Part shown: one piece after another, positions 9,829-18,001 of the stretch
Layout of the letters: the number at the start of each line of letters is the position of its first letter
Numbering within the stretch: the first letter of the stretch is position 1
Position numbers and translations under genes: made by a program
Origin: Flavobacterium panacagri
GTDB lineage: Bacteria > Bacteroidota > Bacteroidia > Flavobacteriales > Flavobacteriaceae
NCBI RefSeq assembly: GCF_030378165.1
Contig: NZ_CP119766.1
Location: 2,294,001 to 2,358,000, forward strand
Length of the DNA stretch: 64,000 bases
Direction: 5' to 3'
Notes under the pieces: generated by a model
What the model was told of the DNA's origin: nothing
What the model saw: the letters and a program-made list of their open reading frames with translations, nothing else
Databases searched by the model: none

Positions 9829-9852
9829 AGGCTTAAAAGCCTCTTTTTTTTA
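9829..9852. terminator. Convergent terminator
   Basis: GAGGCTT (9829-9835) and AAGCCTC (9838-9844) form a 7-base stem with T runs rightward and A runs on the left side, so it can serve both the rightward metalloprotease gene and the leftward DUF4890 gene. Confidence 0.8.
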
Positions 9853-9861
9853 TACGCCAAA

Positions 9862-10308
9862 TTAGATTTTATCTTCTCTGCGTTCTTTCATTTTATCCTT
9901 CATTTTGTCTTTTTTTTCTTCTTGTAAAGCTTTCCATTTGGTGTATTGATCGGCTTTTAAGATTGATTTCATTTTGGCATCATTTGCTGCGACTTCATCT
10001 TCCATTTGTTTTTTGAAAGCGGCTTTTTCTGCAGCAGTTGGTTTAGTATTGCTGTCTTTTTGCTCTTTTCTCGCTTCTCTAAATTTTTCAGCTTTAGCAG
10101 TTCTGTCAGCTAAAAGTTGTTTTACTTGTGCCTGTTGATTGGCATCTAAACTTAATTCTGTTGTCAATTTTTGAAGCTGTTTCTCATTACGCTGTTCTGG
10201 AGTCATTCTTTCTCTGCCTTCGCGTGATGGCTTTTGGTTCATGTCTTGTGCAAAACTTGCTATTCCAACAAATAGCATAGCTGCGATAAATAATTTTTTC
10301 ATGTTCAA
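9862..10308 (-). CDS. DUF4890-like periplasmic helical protein (Spy/CpxP-like)
   Basis: A 148-residue protein with a signal peptide (MKKLFIAAMLFVGIASFAQ) and a mature part that is almost entirely charged helix. Motifs include RMTPEQRNEKQLQKLT, LSLDANQQAQVKQLL and LKADQYTKWKALQEEKK. The T-P-E-Q-R and L-x-x-x-Q-x-x-Q-V patterns resemble Spy/CpxP-type periplasmic proteins, and the family matches the Bacteroidota DUF4890 proteins. A chaperone-like or metal-stress role is inference. The second Met (residue 3) is an equally plausible start. It converges on the metalloprotease gene. Confidence 0.75.
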   Translation of the reverse strand: MNMKKLFIAAMLFVGIASFAQDMNQKPSREGRERMTPEQRNEKQLQKLTTELSLDANQQAQVKQLLADRTAKAEKFREARKEQKDSNTKPTAAEKAAFKKQMEDEVAANDAKMKSILKADQYTKWKALQEEKKDKMKDKMKERREDKI

Positions 10309-10494
10309 GTTTTTTTAATTGTTTCTGATTAGACTTTATCAAATTCAATAGGTTTAAAATGAAGATTAGATTTATAATTTATTTAACAGATTGAAAAGTA
10401 GTTGATTAATGGTTTTATTGCTGTAGTATTGAAGATATTTTCTTATTTTTAAGGTACAAACAAATTTTAGACTGAGAATTTAATCGGATTATTT

Positions 10495-11496
10495 ATGAAT
10501 AAAATAGCTTTTTTTTCTACGCAGCCTTACGATAAAGCATTCTTTAATAAATACAATGCTGACTTTGGTTTTCAGCTAGATTTTTTTGAAACACAATTAA
10601 ATTCACAGACTGTTGCTTTAATTGAAGAATGCGAAATTGTCTGCGTATTTGTAAATGATATTGTGAACGAAACAGTAATCAAACAATTAGCAGACAAAAA
10701 TGTAAAAATTATTGCTTTACGCTGTGCTGGTTTTAATAATGTGGATTTAGAAGCAGCAAAAAAACACGATATCAAAGTTTGTCGTGTTCCAGCTTATTCT
10801 CCGCAAGCAGTTGCAGAGCATGCTATGGCTATGATTTTGACTTTAAATAGAAAAACACACAAAGCCTATAATAGAGTTCGTGAACAGAATTTTTCTTTAA
10901 ACGGATTATTAGGTTTTGATTTATTTGGAAAAACAATTGGAATTATTGGAACTGGAAATATAGGAAAAGCATTTTCTAAAATAGCATTAGGATTTGGCTG
11001 TAAAGTTTTGGCTTATGATATTGTAGAAAATGAAGAAATGATAAAAGACGGTGTTTCTTTTGTTGGTTTAGAAGAGATTTTTAAATCGAGTGATATAATT
11101 TCATTGCATTGTCCGCTGAACGATCAGACAAAACACCTGATCAATAGAACTTCGCTTTCTTTTATGAAAGAAAACGTAATGATCATTAATACCAGTCGTG
11201 GAGGATTAATTGAAACTTCATCAGTTATTGAAGGTTTGAAAGAAGGAAAAATTGGTTATCTGGGAATAGATGTTTACGAACAAGAAGAGAAACTTTTCTT
11301 TAGAGATTTATCGGCAGATATTATTCAAGATGATGCCATTCAGCGTTTAATGAGTTTTCCGAATGTTTTGGTAACGGCACATCAGGCATTTTTTACCAAT
11401 GAAGCTTTGACACAGATTGCTTTGGTGACTTTTAATAATATTAAGTCTTTATTGGCGCAAAATGATATTGAAAATAAAGCAGCGTTGTTGGTCTAA
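10495..11496 (+). CDS. ldhA: D-lactate dehydrogenase (fermentative, LdhA-like)
   Basis: A 333-residue NAD-dependent D-2-hydroxyacid dehydrogenase reducing pyruvate to D-lactate. It has GTGNIG at 152-157, catalytic R235 in NTSRGGL, E264 in DVYEQEEKLFFRD and H296 in VTAHQAFFT. The stretch YEQEEKLFFRDLS...IQDD..QRLMSFPNVLVT is the hallmark of the E. coli LdhA subgroup and separates it from the other hydroxyacid dehydrogenase at 2137-3111. It stands alone, followed by a palindromic terminator-like repeat at 11515. Confidence 0.88.
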   Translation: MNKIAFFSTQPYDKAFFNKYNADFGFQLDFFETQLNSQTVALIEECEIVCVFVNDIVNETVIKQLADKNVKIIALRCAGFNNVDLEAAKKHDIKVCRVPAYSPQAVAEHAMAMILTLNRKTHKAYNRVREQNFSLNGLLGFDLFGKTIGIIGTGNIGKAFSKIALGFGCKVLAYDIVENEEMIKDGVSFVGLEEIFKSSDIISLHCPLNDQTKHLINRTSLSFMKENVMIINTSRGGLIETSSVIEGLKEGKIGYLGIDVYEQEEKLFFRDLSADIIQDDAIQRLMSFPNVLVTAHQAFFTNEALTQIALVTFNNIKSLLAQNDIENKAALLV

Positions 11497-11514
11497 ATCG
11501 AATTAGATTGGCAG

Positions 11515-11543
11515 ACCCGACAGGTTTTTAAAACCTGTCGGGT
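11515..11543. repeat. Perfect CCCGACAGG palindrome, terminator-like, copy 1
   Basis: Arms ACCCGACAGGTTTT (11515-11528) and AAAACCTGTCGGGT (11530-11543) pair perfectly around one base. It lies 18 bases after ldhA and may end its transcript, although the T run after it is short. A degenerate second copy lies at 12232, so the two flank the lipoprotein gene between them. Confidence 0.75.
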
Positions 11544-11612
11544 TTAGCTTGTCGAATATTTTTCGTAATTTAATTACTTGTAAAGAAAGATCTAGATTTA
11601 AAATATCAAATT

Positions 11613-12209
11613 ATGAAAAATAAAATTCTAATTCTAGTCGGAATCGTAGCATTTTATTCCTGTCAAAATAAAGACAATTCAAAAAATATTGTCAAAACCA
11701 TTGTTCAGGATACTTTATCGAAAACCATTGGAGGAACGGCAGATTTAAGCGATGCGCCACCCAGAGATGATAAAGCTGTAGCCTTGATTCGTAAACAATT
11801 GAATGTTCTTTTGAAAAAGGATTTGCTGTCAATGACAAAAGAAAATCGGTATTTTTATTATGAAGCTTTTGATCTGAATAACGACAATAAAAATGAATAT
11901 TTCGTCGGTTTCTCAAATTCGTATTTCTGTGGAAGCGGAGGCTGTTCTGGTTATATTTTGAATAGTGATGGAAATGTAATCAATAAATTTACTGTAACTG
12001 ATTTTCCTATTTATGTAATGACTTCTTCAACTGAAAAATTTTATGATTTGATATTTGAAAGTGGTGGGAAATTTCATCATCTTAAAATGAAAAGTGGAAA
12101 ATATCCTTCAAATCCATCCGTTCAGGAAGTTGCGAAAGGAAATGTTCCAAAAGAAAGTACAAAGGTTTTGGATATTAATTCTAAGAAGTTAGAGAAGTAT
12201 TCGTTCTAA
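11613..12209 (+). CDS. Lipoprotein of unknown function
   Basis: A 198-residue predicted lipoprotein; the signal MKNKILILVGIVAFYSC ends in a lipobox-like FYSC. The mature part has a flexible Thr/Asp start. It then has a core with FDLNNDNKNEYFVGFSN, an Asp/Asn-rich loop like calcium-binding FG-GAP or EF-hand-like repeats, and a cysteine pair in FCGSGGCSGY that could form a disulfide. I cannot assign a function. It is flanked on both sides by copies of the CCCGACAGG palindrome and is probably transcribed alone. Confidence 0.75.
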   Translation: MKNKILILVGIVAFYSCQNKDNSKNIVKTIVQDTLSKTIGGTADLSDAPPRDDKAVALIRKQLNVLLKKDLLSMTKENRYFYYEAFDLNNDNKNEYFVGFSNSYFCGSGGCSGYILNSDGNVINKFTVTDFPIYVMTSSTEKFYDLIFESGGKFHHLKMKSGKYPSNPSVQEVAKGNVPKESTKVLDINSKKLEKYSF

Positions 12210-12231
12210 CTAAATGATTTTAGAGTAAGAA

Positions 12232-12260
12232 ACCCGACAGGTTTTTAAAACTTGTTGGGA
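12232..12260. repeat. CCCGACAGG palindrome, degenerate copy 2
   Basis: The left arm ACCCGACAGGTTTT is identical to copy 1 at 11515; the right arm AAAACTTGTTGGGA has three changes, two of which keep G-T pairing. It follows the lipoprotein gene by 22 bases and probably acts as its terminator. Confidence 0.65.
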
Positions 12261-12288
12261 AAGTAGTTCTTTGTTTTAACTTAATAAT

Positions 12289-12637
12289 CTATTTGCCAGT
12301 TATTTCAGAATTACTTAATTCAATTAGAGAGTGTTTAGAAAGTAATTCAATAATGGTTTTGAAATTGTTCTTAAAAAGAGAAAAAAAGTCTTTGTTTTTT
12401 ATATTTCCCGATGTTATTAAAACTAACTTTTTTGGTTTATTAAAAATTAAATAACTATCAAGAAAATCTTTGTCTTTAGTAATTATGATTTTATCTTCTA
12501 ATTCAGAGATATTTATTATTTCAGTATCAGAAGTTCGCTCCATGTTGGGCATATCGTCTGTGTGAATTGCATCAAATCCATTGTCTTTTAAAAAAAGTTT
12601 CAGTCCATAAGGTAATTGCATCTACAGCAAACTTCAT
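12289..12637 (-). pseudogene. DUF5615 PIN-like toxin gene with a frame break near codon 7
   Basis: The intact frame 12289-12621 gives 110 residues (MQLPYGLKLFLKDNGFDAIHT...). It resembles a DUF5615/Mut7-C PIN-like protein, with the acidic pair in HTDDMPN and TKDKDFLDS. The family normally begins with a strand ending in D-A-x-L-P. That strand is present but out of frame: an ATG at 12637-12635, overlapping the antitoxin stop as ATGA, reads MKFAVD and then meets the downstream frame with one base left over instead of a full alanine codon. Two bases therefore appear to be missing at about 12619. Without them the protein loses its first strand and its first active-site aspartate. It may be a pseudogene, or the break may be a sequencing error; translation from 12621 would give a truncated product. 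Confidence 0.65.
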
Positions 12638-12864
12638 GCAACCTTACTTAATATTTTTACATCAGTTAGTTTTGAAGCATATGCTAAACAAGCTAATATG
12701 TCTTTATTTTCAAGAGCAGGATAATCTTCAATGATTTCTTGAAATTCCATTCCGGAGGAAAGTAAGTCCAAAATCATTTCTACAGGGTAACGCATATTTC
12801 TCACAGTCGGTTTTCCATGACAAACGTTAGGATTTATTGTGATTCTTGAAATTAGATTTTCCAT
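12634..12864 (-). CDS. DUF433 antitoxin-like protein
   Basis: A 76-residue DUF433 protein, the usual partner of DUF5615 PIN-like proteins in putative type II toxin-antitoxin pairs. The conserved pattern is visible: RITINPNVCHGKPTVRNMR, then YPVEMILDLLSSGM and EIIEDYPAL. I chose the ATG at 12864-12862 rather than an upstream in-frame ATG at 12882, because the likely promoter box TATATTTG (12887-12880 on this strand) would overlap the longer start. Its stop overlaps the original start of the broken DUF5615 gene by 4 bases. Confidence 0.8.
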   Translation of the reverse strand: MENLISRITINPNVCHGKPTVRNMRYPVEMILDLLSSGMEFQEIIEDYPALENKDILACLAYASKLTDVKILSKVA

Positions 12865-12879
12865 AGTGTTAATTTTACT

Positions 12880-12887
12880 CAAATATA
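12880..12887 (-). promoter_or_regulatory. -7 box of the DUF433/DUF5615 pair
   Basis: TATATTTG on the minus strand matches TAnnTTTG and lies 15 bases ahead of the ATG at 12864. A clear TTG at the -33 position was not seen. Confidence 0.5.
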
Positions 12888-12903
12888 AAGATATTATTCT
12901 ACA

Positions 12904-12931
12904 TAAAAAAAGAGCTTCAAACGAAGCTCTT
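12904..12931 (-). terminator. Terminator of the VIT-domain gene
   Basis: On the minus strand, AAGAGCTTC and GAAGCTCTT (12931-12923 and 12918-12910) form a 9-base stem with a 4-base loop, followed by a T run. Confidence 0.85.
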
Positions 12932-12968
12932 CTATAATTTGACTTAATTTTTATTCATTTTAAATTTT

Positions 12969-15779
12969 CTAAAATTCAAATTCTCCAATTAGAATCTTAC
13001 TGTCGTTTTCACGTTTGTTTTCTTTCTGACTTTGGAAAACAGCTATTTTTCGCTCTTGTCTTCCATCAGAATAATGAAGATATACTTCTGCCATTATGGT
13101 CGTTGGCCCAGAAAGAACATTCTGTCTCTCACCAAAAAAGTTAGTTTTAATTTTATATTTCCCTTTGATCGCTTTTTTAAGTAAAAACTGTTCAGGGCCA
13201 AAACCTTGAGTGAAATCGTTACTTAATCTTCCTCCAATTTCAGTCGATCTATGAGAGTAAGAGCAATCTTCTCCTCTCGGATCTGTAACCCAAAGATCGA
13301 TATCTGTATTGTCTTTATTCCAATTAATAACGACACGGATGTCTACAGGAAGATTTGCTTTTAAACGATCATCAACTTTGCTGGCATCAACGTTTTTATT
13401 TTGGCTCAAAATATTATTGATTTCCATGATCAAAATCTCTTCAATACCAGTATCTCTCACAGAAATCTCATCCGTATATTCCTGATAAAGCATAGATTTG
13501 TACACATTAAGAGCTTCTTGAGGTCTTTTATTGTCAACCAAAGCCAATGCATAGTCTCTATGACTTTGAGGATCAAACGGTCTCCATTCTAGAATCTTTT
13601 GGGTAATCCACAATTCTTTGTCGTAATTACCTCTCTGTTTCAATAGATAAGATATTGTTTTGTATAATTCTTCATTCTCTAAATCAAGTTCGGCTAATGT
13701 GCTTAAAACCTTTAAAGAAAGCACCTTGTCTCCTTTTCTGAATAACAGTTTAGAAACATCAAAATAATAAGTTACCTGTTTTTCATATTTAGGACGATTT
13801 TCAAGATATTTTTGGTAAATCAATTCAGGAGATTGTAAAGACTGAAAATCCTTCATATACTCTTGAGTGCTTTCTACATCTACTAAAGTTATTTTACCAG
13901 TGGATGTTTTTTTATCGCTTGACCTGCTCTCTCTTTCTGCGGAATATACAGCGTTATCGCTAACAACACTTTCTTCTGAAGACAATTTTTGTGACTGCTT
14001 AGAAACTGTAGGATATTGTTTTTTTTCTGTAGGCTTAAATTCAGAATTCCACCAGGTTGTTAGTTCACGTGTTTTATCAAAAGCTTTAGACAGCAGATTT
14101 TTTCTTTGTTCTAAAATTTGTCTTTTGTTCTGCGAAACGATTTTGTTGTATTCTGACAATAATTCCTGAGGAGGAGTAATACCGAAACGTACATAATCAT
14201 TAATGTCGTCTAATACTATTAAACTGGTGTTTTTGCTTACTACTCCAAACTGCTCGCTCAAGTTTCTGATTTCATCGCTGTTTTGAGTCGAATTAAGTTC
14301 AAGATCATTAATTTTTCGTTGTGCCCAAAATTGATCAATAGGCCAATTATCTACTTGTACAGCGTTAGTGAAATCTACAGGAACTTCAAATTTCTTGTTT
14401 CCTACTGAAAAAACAGCAGTAAGTTTACCCAAATTAGGAGCTGAAATTCCAAATATATTGACAGGTTCGTTTACAGCAGTTCCAACATTTGGAAACAATT
14501 CCTGAGCAGTATTGGTTTCTTTAAAACCTAAAAATAGAATAGGAAGTCTATTGTATGTTTTTAAAGCAGATTGCGTGTCTAATTCATTCAGATTAATAAA
14601 ATTTCCTCCTGATTGTGAAGCCAAAAGTTTCAACAGATTAAAATCAGAAGTTGGCGTGCTTGTAATGCTGTTGATAGGCTTTTTAAATTTTAAAGTTAAA
14701 TCGCCAAAATTTGAAATTCCGTCAGAAAATAAAAGATATTCATCTATTTGCGGTATTTCCTTTAAAGCACCAAAGTCAGTTCCTCCATCATATTTCAGGT
14801 TAAGAATTCTTTCTTTTAATGCACTCCAGTTTCCTCCAGAAACAGTAAATTCTTCTGTTTTTTCGAGAATATTATTTAAAAGGACAAAAGATATTGCAAT
14901 GTTCTTGTTCTCTAAAAAATAAGCATTAAGAAAGTCCAGTTCTTTTTGATGATCTCTCTTTGATCCGCTGAATGAATTGTCCCAAATAATAGCATTTTTT
15001 TGAGATTTTGCTTTTTCTTTTACGGGGAAATTCATCGAAACACTTGCCGCAAAATAAAATTTATTATCAGAAGCTTTTTGAAGCAATACACTTGAAGATT
15101 CATTAACTTTTGGAATCGTTATTTTGAGACTTTCATTTGGCGTAAAATTCGTTTTACTGATTTCTGCTACCCATTGATTTCCTTTTTTCTGAAAAGCAAA
15201 ACTTCCATCTGGATTTTCCGTAATTTTAGGAGTCGTCAGACTTTCATTAATCAATACTTTTAAATTAAATTTTGGAATACTGACTGCATTGGCAAAACTT
15301 AGAAAATACAGATAATCAGTAGCAGTATTTTTTAATTCCTGATTATAAGTAATCTGAATCGTTCTGCTGCCTCTAGCTGGAATAGGGTAGATTCTGGTTC
15401 TGAAATTGTTTCCTTCTACTTTTTCAATAATACCAGGATCGACATTTCTTCTTTCAATACTTTCAAATACTTCTTTAGCTCGTTCTTTTGGAACAGGAAC
15501 TGCATCTCTCAAGTTTCCGTTGATGTCTAAAGCATAACCGCTTACACTTACTCCTTCAGGCAACGGAATAGTAAGTTTTCCTTCTAAAATTCTATCTCCA
15601 GAATTGTAAAATATATAAGTTGCAGTTGTTGTTGCAAGATTTCCTAAAATTTTAGTTTCGATTTTTAAATCCTGCAAGGTTACAGAATTCTTTTTCTGGT
15701 TTTCGACATCCAGATTTGGAATCTGTGAAAAAACGGCACTAAAAAACAGTAGTGCACAAATAGTAAAAATTTTATTCAT
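12969..15779 (-). CDS. VIT-domain protein with VWA-like region, TPR-like segment and C-terminal DUF2135
   Basis: A 936-residue secreted protein. A signal peptide (MNKIFTICALLFFSAVFSQ) is followed by a VIT (inter-alpha-trypsin inhibitor) domain, with LPEGVSVSGYALDING and VPVPKERAKEVFESI. Next come a von Willebrand A-like region around IIWDNSFSGSK and a long linker rich in Ser and Lys. A helical TPR-like segment (about 700-800) includes RPFDPQSHRDYALALVDNKRPQEALNVY. The protein ends in a DUF2135-like domain with NTDIDLWVTDPRGEDC. Such proteins are surface or periplasmic and probably bind proteins; no enzymatic role is evident. It lacks a PEP-CTERM tail, unlike the second VIT protein at the right end of the window. 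Confidence 0.85.
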   Translation of the reverse strand: MNKIFTICALLFFSAVFSQIPNLDVENQKKNSVTLQDLKIETKILGNLATTTATYIFYNSGDRILEGKLTIPLPEGVSVSGYALDINGNLRDAVPVPKERAKEVFESIERRNVDPGIIEKVEGNNFRTRIYPIPARGSRTIQITYNQELKNTATDYLYFLSFANAVSIPKFNLKVLINESLTTPKITENPDGSFAFQKKGNQWVAEISKTNFTPNESLKITIPKVNESSSVLLQKASDNKFYFAASVSMNFPVKEKAKSQKNAIIWDNSFSGSKRDHQKELDFLNAYFLENKNIAISFVLLNNILEKTEEFTVSGGNWSALKERILNLKYDGGTDFGALKEIPQIDEYLLFSDGISNFGDLTLKFKKPINSITSTPTSDFNLLKLLASQSGGNFINLNELDTQSALKTYNRLPILFLGFKETNTAQELFPNVGTAVNEPVNIFGISAPNLGKLTAVFSVGNKKFEVPVDFTNAVQVDNWPIDQFWAQRKINDLELNSTQNSDEIRNLSEQFGVVSKNTSLIVLDDINDYVRFGITPPQELLSEYNKIVSQNKRQILEQRKNLLSKAFDKTRELTTWWNSEFKPTEKKQYPTVSKQSQKLSSEESVVSDNAVYSAERESRSSDKKTSTGKITLVDVESTQEYMKDFQSLQSPELIYQKYLENRPKYEKQVTYYFDVSKLLFRKGDKVLSLKVLSTLAELDLENEELYKTISYLLKQRGNYDKELWITQKILEWRPFDPQSHRDYALALVDNKRPQEALNVYKSMLYQEYTDEISVRDTGIEEILIMEINNILSQNKNVDASKVDDRLKANLPVDIRVVINWNKDNTDIDLWVTDPRGEDCSYSHRSTEIGGRLSNDFTQGFGPEQFLLKKAIKGKYKIKTNFFGERQNVLSGPTTIMAEVYLHYSDGRQERKIAVFQSQKENKRENDSKILIGEFEF

Positions 15780-15863
15780 GATTAATAAACGTGATTTTTT
15801 ATTTGGCTATAAACGTAGGAAAATTCATTTGTTTTAAAAAAGTATTTTTGATCTTTTTTTAAA

Positions 15864-17012
15864 TTAAAGAGAATTAATATGTTTAGCCACAATTCCAAAA
15901 TTGATACCTTGAACCTGATCGACTCCACTGAAATTTACTGCAATCAGCTGACCACATTCGTTAAAGACTGGCGCACCGCTGGCACCATGCGTAGAAGTTA
16001 TGCTGTATTGAATTTTATTGCCGTCTGATTCTTTACTTATCTGACCATTGTAAAGTTGTACTTTTATACCTGAATTGGTTTGTGCCAAATCCATTCCAAG
16101 AGGATAGCCTACCATTATCGCTTTCTGACCAGGTGCTAAAGTAGAATCGTTTGCAACAGCATTCTCAAGATCGATTACGTTGCTAACAGTTCCTGGAGTT
16201 CTATGATCAGCCAGCTGTAAAATACCTAAATCAACATTGCTGTCTTCAGATACTTTTTTAACCTCACAATTAAGCCATTCACTATCAGAATCGTGCAGAG
16301 CTACTTCAATATCCAAGGTTTTTACAAATACTTCAATTTCATCAATAGAAACATATTCTTTTACTGGAATTGATGCTGCAATATCTGTTGATGATGTATC
16401 AGTAGCGGTTTCTGTTTCGTTTGAACTAACAAATTCTTCACCCGCTGACTCAGTAGTTTCCTCACCCGATTCGTCATAATCTCCCTCTTCTTCACCTTCA
16501 TTATATGAGATGGAAGCATGTGTCCAATTTCTTTCAATAAAACTTTCATATTCATCTGCAGAAACCTCTTTAGTAAGAATAGAAGCAATCTTCATTCTTA
16601 GATTTCGCATAGTAGCATTTACTTTAGCACTTTCTTCATCTGATGAAGACCATGGCTCTAAAACATGTCTATTGGTTATCATGTCTCCATTTGTATCAAC
16701 AAAAAAGCCTGTTCCGTAAATGGTCTCTTCCTTAGCATCTTCAGAAGTAAGCTGAAATTCTTTCCCGTTAATTTTAGCAAAATAGCCATATCTATGTTTT
16801 ATAAGTACAACTGCGTCTTTATAAGCATCGTAGATTTTGGTATCTGTGCCTAAACAAACAGCTTCAGGTTTAGGTTTTAGATATTTAAATCCTAAAAATC
16901 CTGCTGCTGCGAGAAAGATAATACCAATGATTACAAATTTGTAGCGATTTCCTTTTTTCTTGTTTGTTGCTGCTGCTAAGTCTTCGTTTGGGGAGATTTT
17001 TCTAATTTTCAT
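15864..17012 (-). CDS. Membrane-anchored trypsin-like serine protease (S1/HtrA-like, no PDZ)
   Basis: A 382-residue protein with a short cytoplasmic N-terminus, one transmembrane helix at about residues 26-43 and a protease domain outside the membrane. The catalytic triad is visible as H116 in MITNRHVLEP, D261 in NVDLGILQL and S345 in THGASGAPVF; GTGFFV ahead of the histidine is the usual HtrA pattern. Between His and Asp lies an unusual acidic insert (about 171-215, rich in Glu, Ser, Thr). No PDZ domain follows. The target is unknown; a quality-control or signalling role at the envelope is inference. A 20-base perfect palindrome lies in its upstream region. Confidence 0.85.
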   Translation of the reverse strand: MKIRKISPNEDLAAATNKKKGNRYKFVIIGIIFLAAAGFLGFKYLKPKPEAVCLGTDTKIYDAYKDAVVLIKHRYGYFAKINGKEFQLTSEDAKEETIYGTGFFVDTNGDMITNRHVLEPWSSSDEESAKVNATMRNLRMKIASILTKEVSADEYESFIERNWTHASISYNEGEEEGDYDESGEETTESAGEEFVSSNETETATDTSSTDIAASIPVKEYVSIDEIEVFVKTLDIEVALHDSDSEWLNCEVKKVSEDSNVDLGILQLADHRTPGTVSNVIDLENAVANDSTLAPGQKAIMVGYPLGMDLAQTNSGIKVQLYNGQISKESDGNKIQYSITSTHGASGAPVFNECGQLIAVNFSGVDQVQGINFGIVAKHINSL

Positions 17013-17377
17013 TTAGAGTATTGGTTGAAAGATGTTAATTTAATGGGTTTGGGTTAAAAATAAATAGACTTGATATCAAGTCTAACTATTTTTCAAATGT
17101 AGTAATTTGTTTGCTAAAAAAAGTAAAATTAAAATCAATTCTGTGTTCAATATTGAACTAATTGTAATTCGTTTTTTACATTACATAAGTAATTATTGAT
17201 GCAACTTACTATGAGATAATTTTCGGGATTAAATTGTTGTTTGTTATTTAGAGGTTCAACTTGATTACGGTTTTAATTCTTTAACCCAGAAGCTTTCGAT
17301 TCTTCATTCATAAATTTTAGTCAATTAAGAGCTGAGGAAAATATTCATTAAAGAAGTATTGCACTATAAGTTTCAAA
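17013..17377. other. Intergenic region upstream of the protease, with operator-like palindrome
   Basis: This 365-base gap contains no credible gene. It holds a perfect 20-base palindrome at 17065-17084 and a minus-strand TACATTTG box at 17101-17094. The rest is AT-rich sequence in which I see nothing further. Confidence 0.5.
17065..17084. promoter_or_regulatory. Perfect 20-base palindrome, possible operator
   Basis: TAGACTTGATATCAAGTCTA is fully self-complementary. It lies directly downstream of a TACATTTG box (17101-17094, minus strand) and about 53 bases ahead of the protease start, a position suited to a repressor acting on that promoter. Confidence 0.45.
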
Positions 17378-17683
17378 TTACCTTTTTAGAATTTTAGAAA
17401 GTAATTTAGGATTTCTTCTATTATCCCAAAAAGCTACAACAATCAATTCTTTTGAGTTTGACTTATAGAAGATATTGTAATGCCCCAATGTTGAGGTTCT
17501 GATTTCTGGAAAGCTGGTTTTAACGTAAATTTCAGGATTATCAACTAGAAATTTAATTCTTTGTGTTATTTCTGAAACTAATTTTCTTGAATAAGTTTTT
17601 GATTTGTTTCTTTTGTTCCAGTAATTCAATATTTTTCTTCTTTGATTAACTGCAGTATTAGTCCAAATTATTCTGAAAGCCAT
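17378..17683 (-). CDS. RelE/ParE-family toxin
   Basis: A 101-residue basic protein of the RelE/ParE superfamily. Recognisable parts are the opening strand-helix FRIIWTNTAVNQRRKILNYW, the middle IKFLVDNPEIYVKT and the closing strands LGHYNIFYKSNSKELIVVAFWDNRRNP. The D-N-R-R-N-P ending is typical of ParE-like members that act on gyrase, although a ribosome-dependent RNase role cannot be excluded. Its start overlaps the antitoxin gene by 16 bases, the usual layout of type II pairs. Confidence 0.88.
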   Translation of the reverse strand: MAFRIIWTNTAVNQRRKILNYWNKRNKSKTYSRKLVSEITQRIKFLVDNPEIYVKTSFPEIRTSTLGHYNIFYKSNSKELIVVAFWDNRRNPKLLSKILKR

Positions 17684-17901
17684 TCTAAATCTTCTTTGTC
17701 TAAATCTTCTTGAGAAATAACTCTTCCATACTTTATGTCTTCTTCACTTTCTCTGAGCATATCCAGTTCATATTGTTCAAATTGATAAACATCTGATGTA
17801 TCTGCATTTTTTAAAAGATTTCTGATTTTCTCTAACAGACTTATATCTTCGACATTTTTTAGTTTATCAAATATTTCTAATTTTATTTCTAAAGTGCTCA
17901 T
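17668..17901 (-). CDS. Antitoxin of the RelE/ParE pair
   Basis: A 77-residue acidic protein starting at the ATG at 17901-17899 (MSTLEIKLEIFDKLKNVED). The C-terminus KYGRVISQEDLDKEDLEWLSE has the S-x-E-D-L-x-x-E pattern typical of antitoxins paired with ParE-like toxins in Bacteroidota. A longer in-frame extension to 18045 was rejected: it would run through the lysS terminator and into the end of lysS, and a promoter-like TAACTTTG lies at 17930-17923, just ahead of the chosen start. Confidence 0.8.
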   Translation of the reverse strand: MSTLEIKLEIFDKLKNVEDISLLEKIRNLLKNADTSDVYQFEQYELDMLRESEEDIKYGRVISQEDLDKEDLEWLSE

Positions 17902-17922
17902 AATAATGCAATTTTGATTAAT

Positions 17923-17930
17923 CAAAGTTA
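17923..17930 (-). promoter_or_regulatory. -7 box of the toxin-antitoxin operon
   Basis: TAACTTTG on the minus strand matches TAnnTTTG and lies 21 bases ahead of the antitoxin ATG, just after the lysS terminator hairpin. Confidence 0.5.
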
Positions 17931-17941
17931 TGTAAATAAAA

Positions 17942-17975
17942 CGAAAAACCCGATAAGTTATAAACCTATCGGGTT
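17942..17975 (-). terminator. lysS terminator built from a CCCGATA palindrome
   Basis: On the minus strand AACCCGATAGGTT and AACTTATCGGGTT (13-base arms, one mismatch) are followed by TTTTT. It sits 26 bases after the lysS stop and belongs to the same CCCGA...TCGGG palindrome family as those at 11515, 19812 and 20753. Confidence 0.75.
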
Positions 17976-18001
17976 GTATTTGTAATAAAATAAGACAAAA
18001 A

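Noticed and set aside
12622..12637. Programmed frameshift as the explanation for the DUF5615 break
   Set aside because: No slippery run or downstream stem typical of programmed shifts is visible at the break; decay or a sequence error is simpler.
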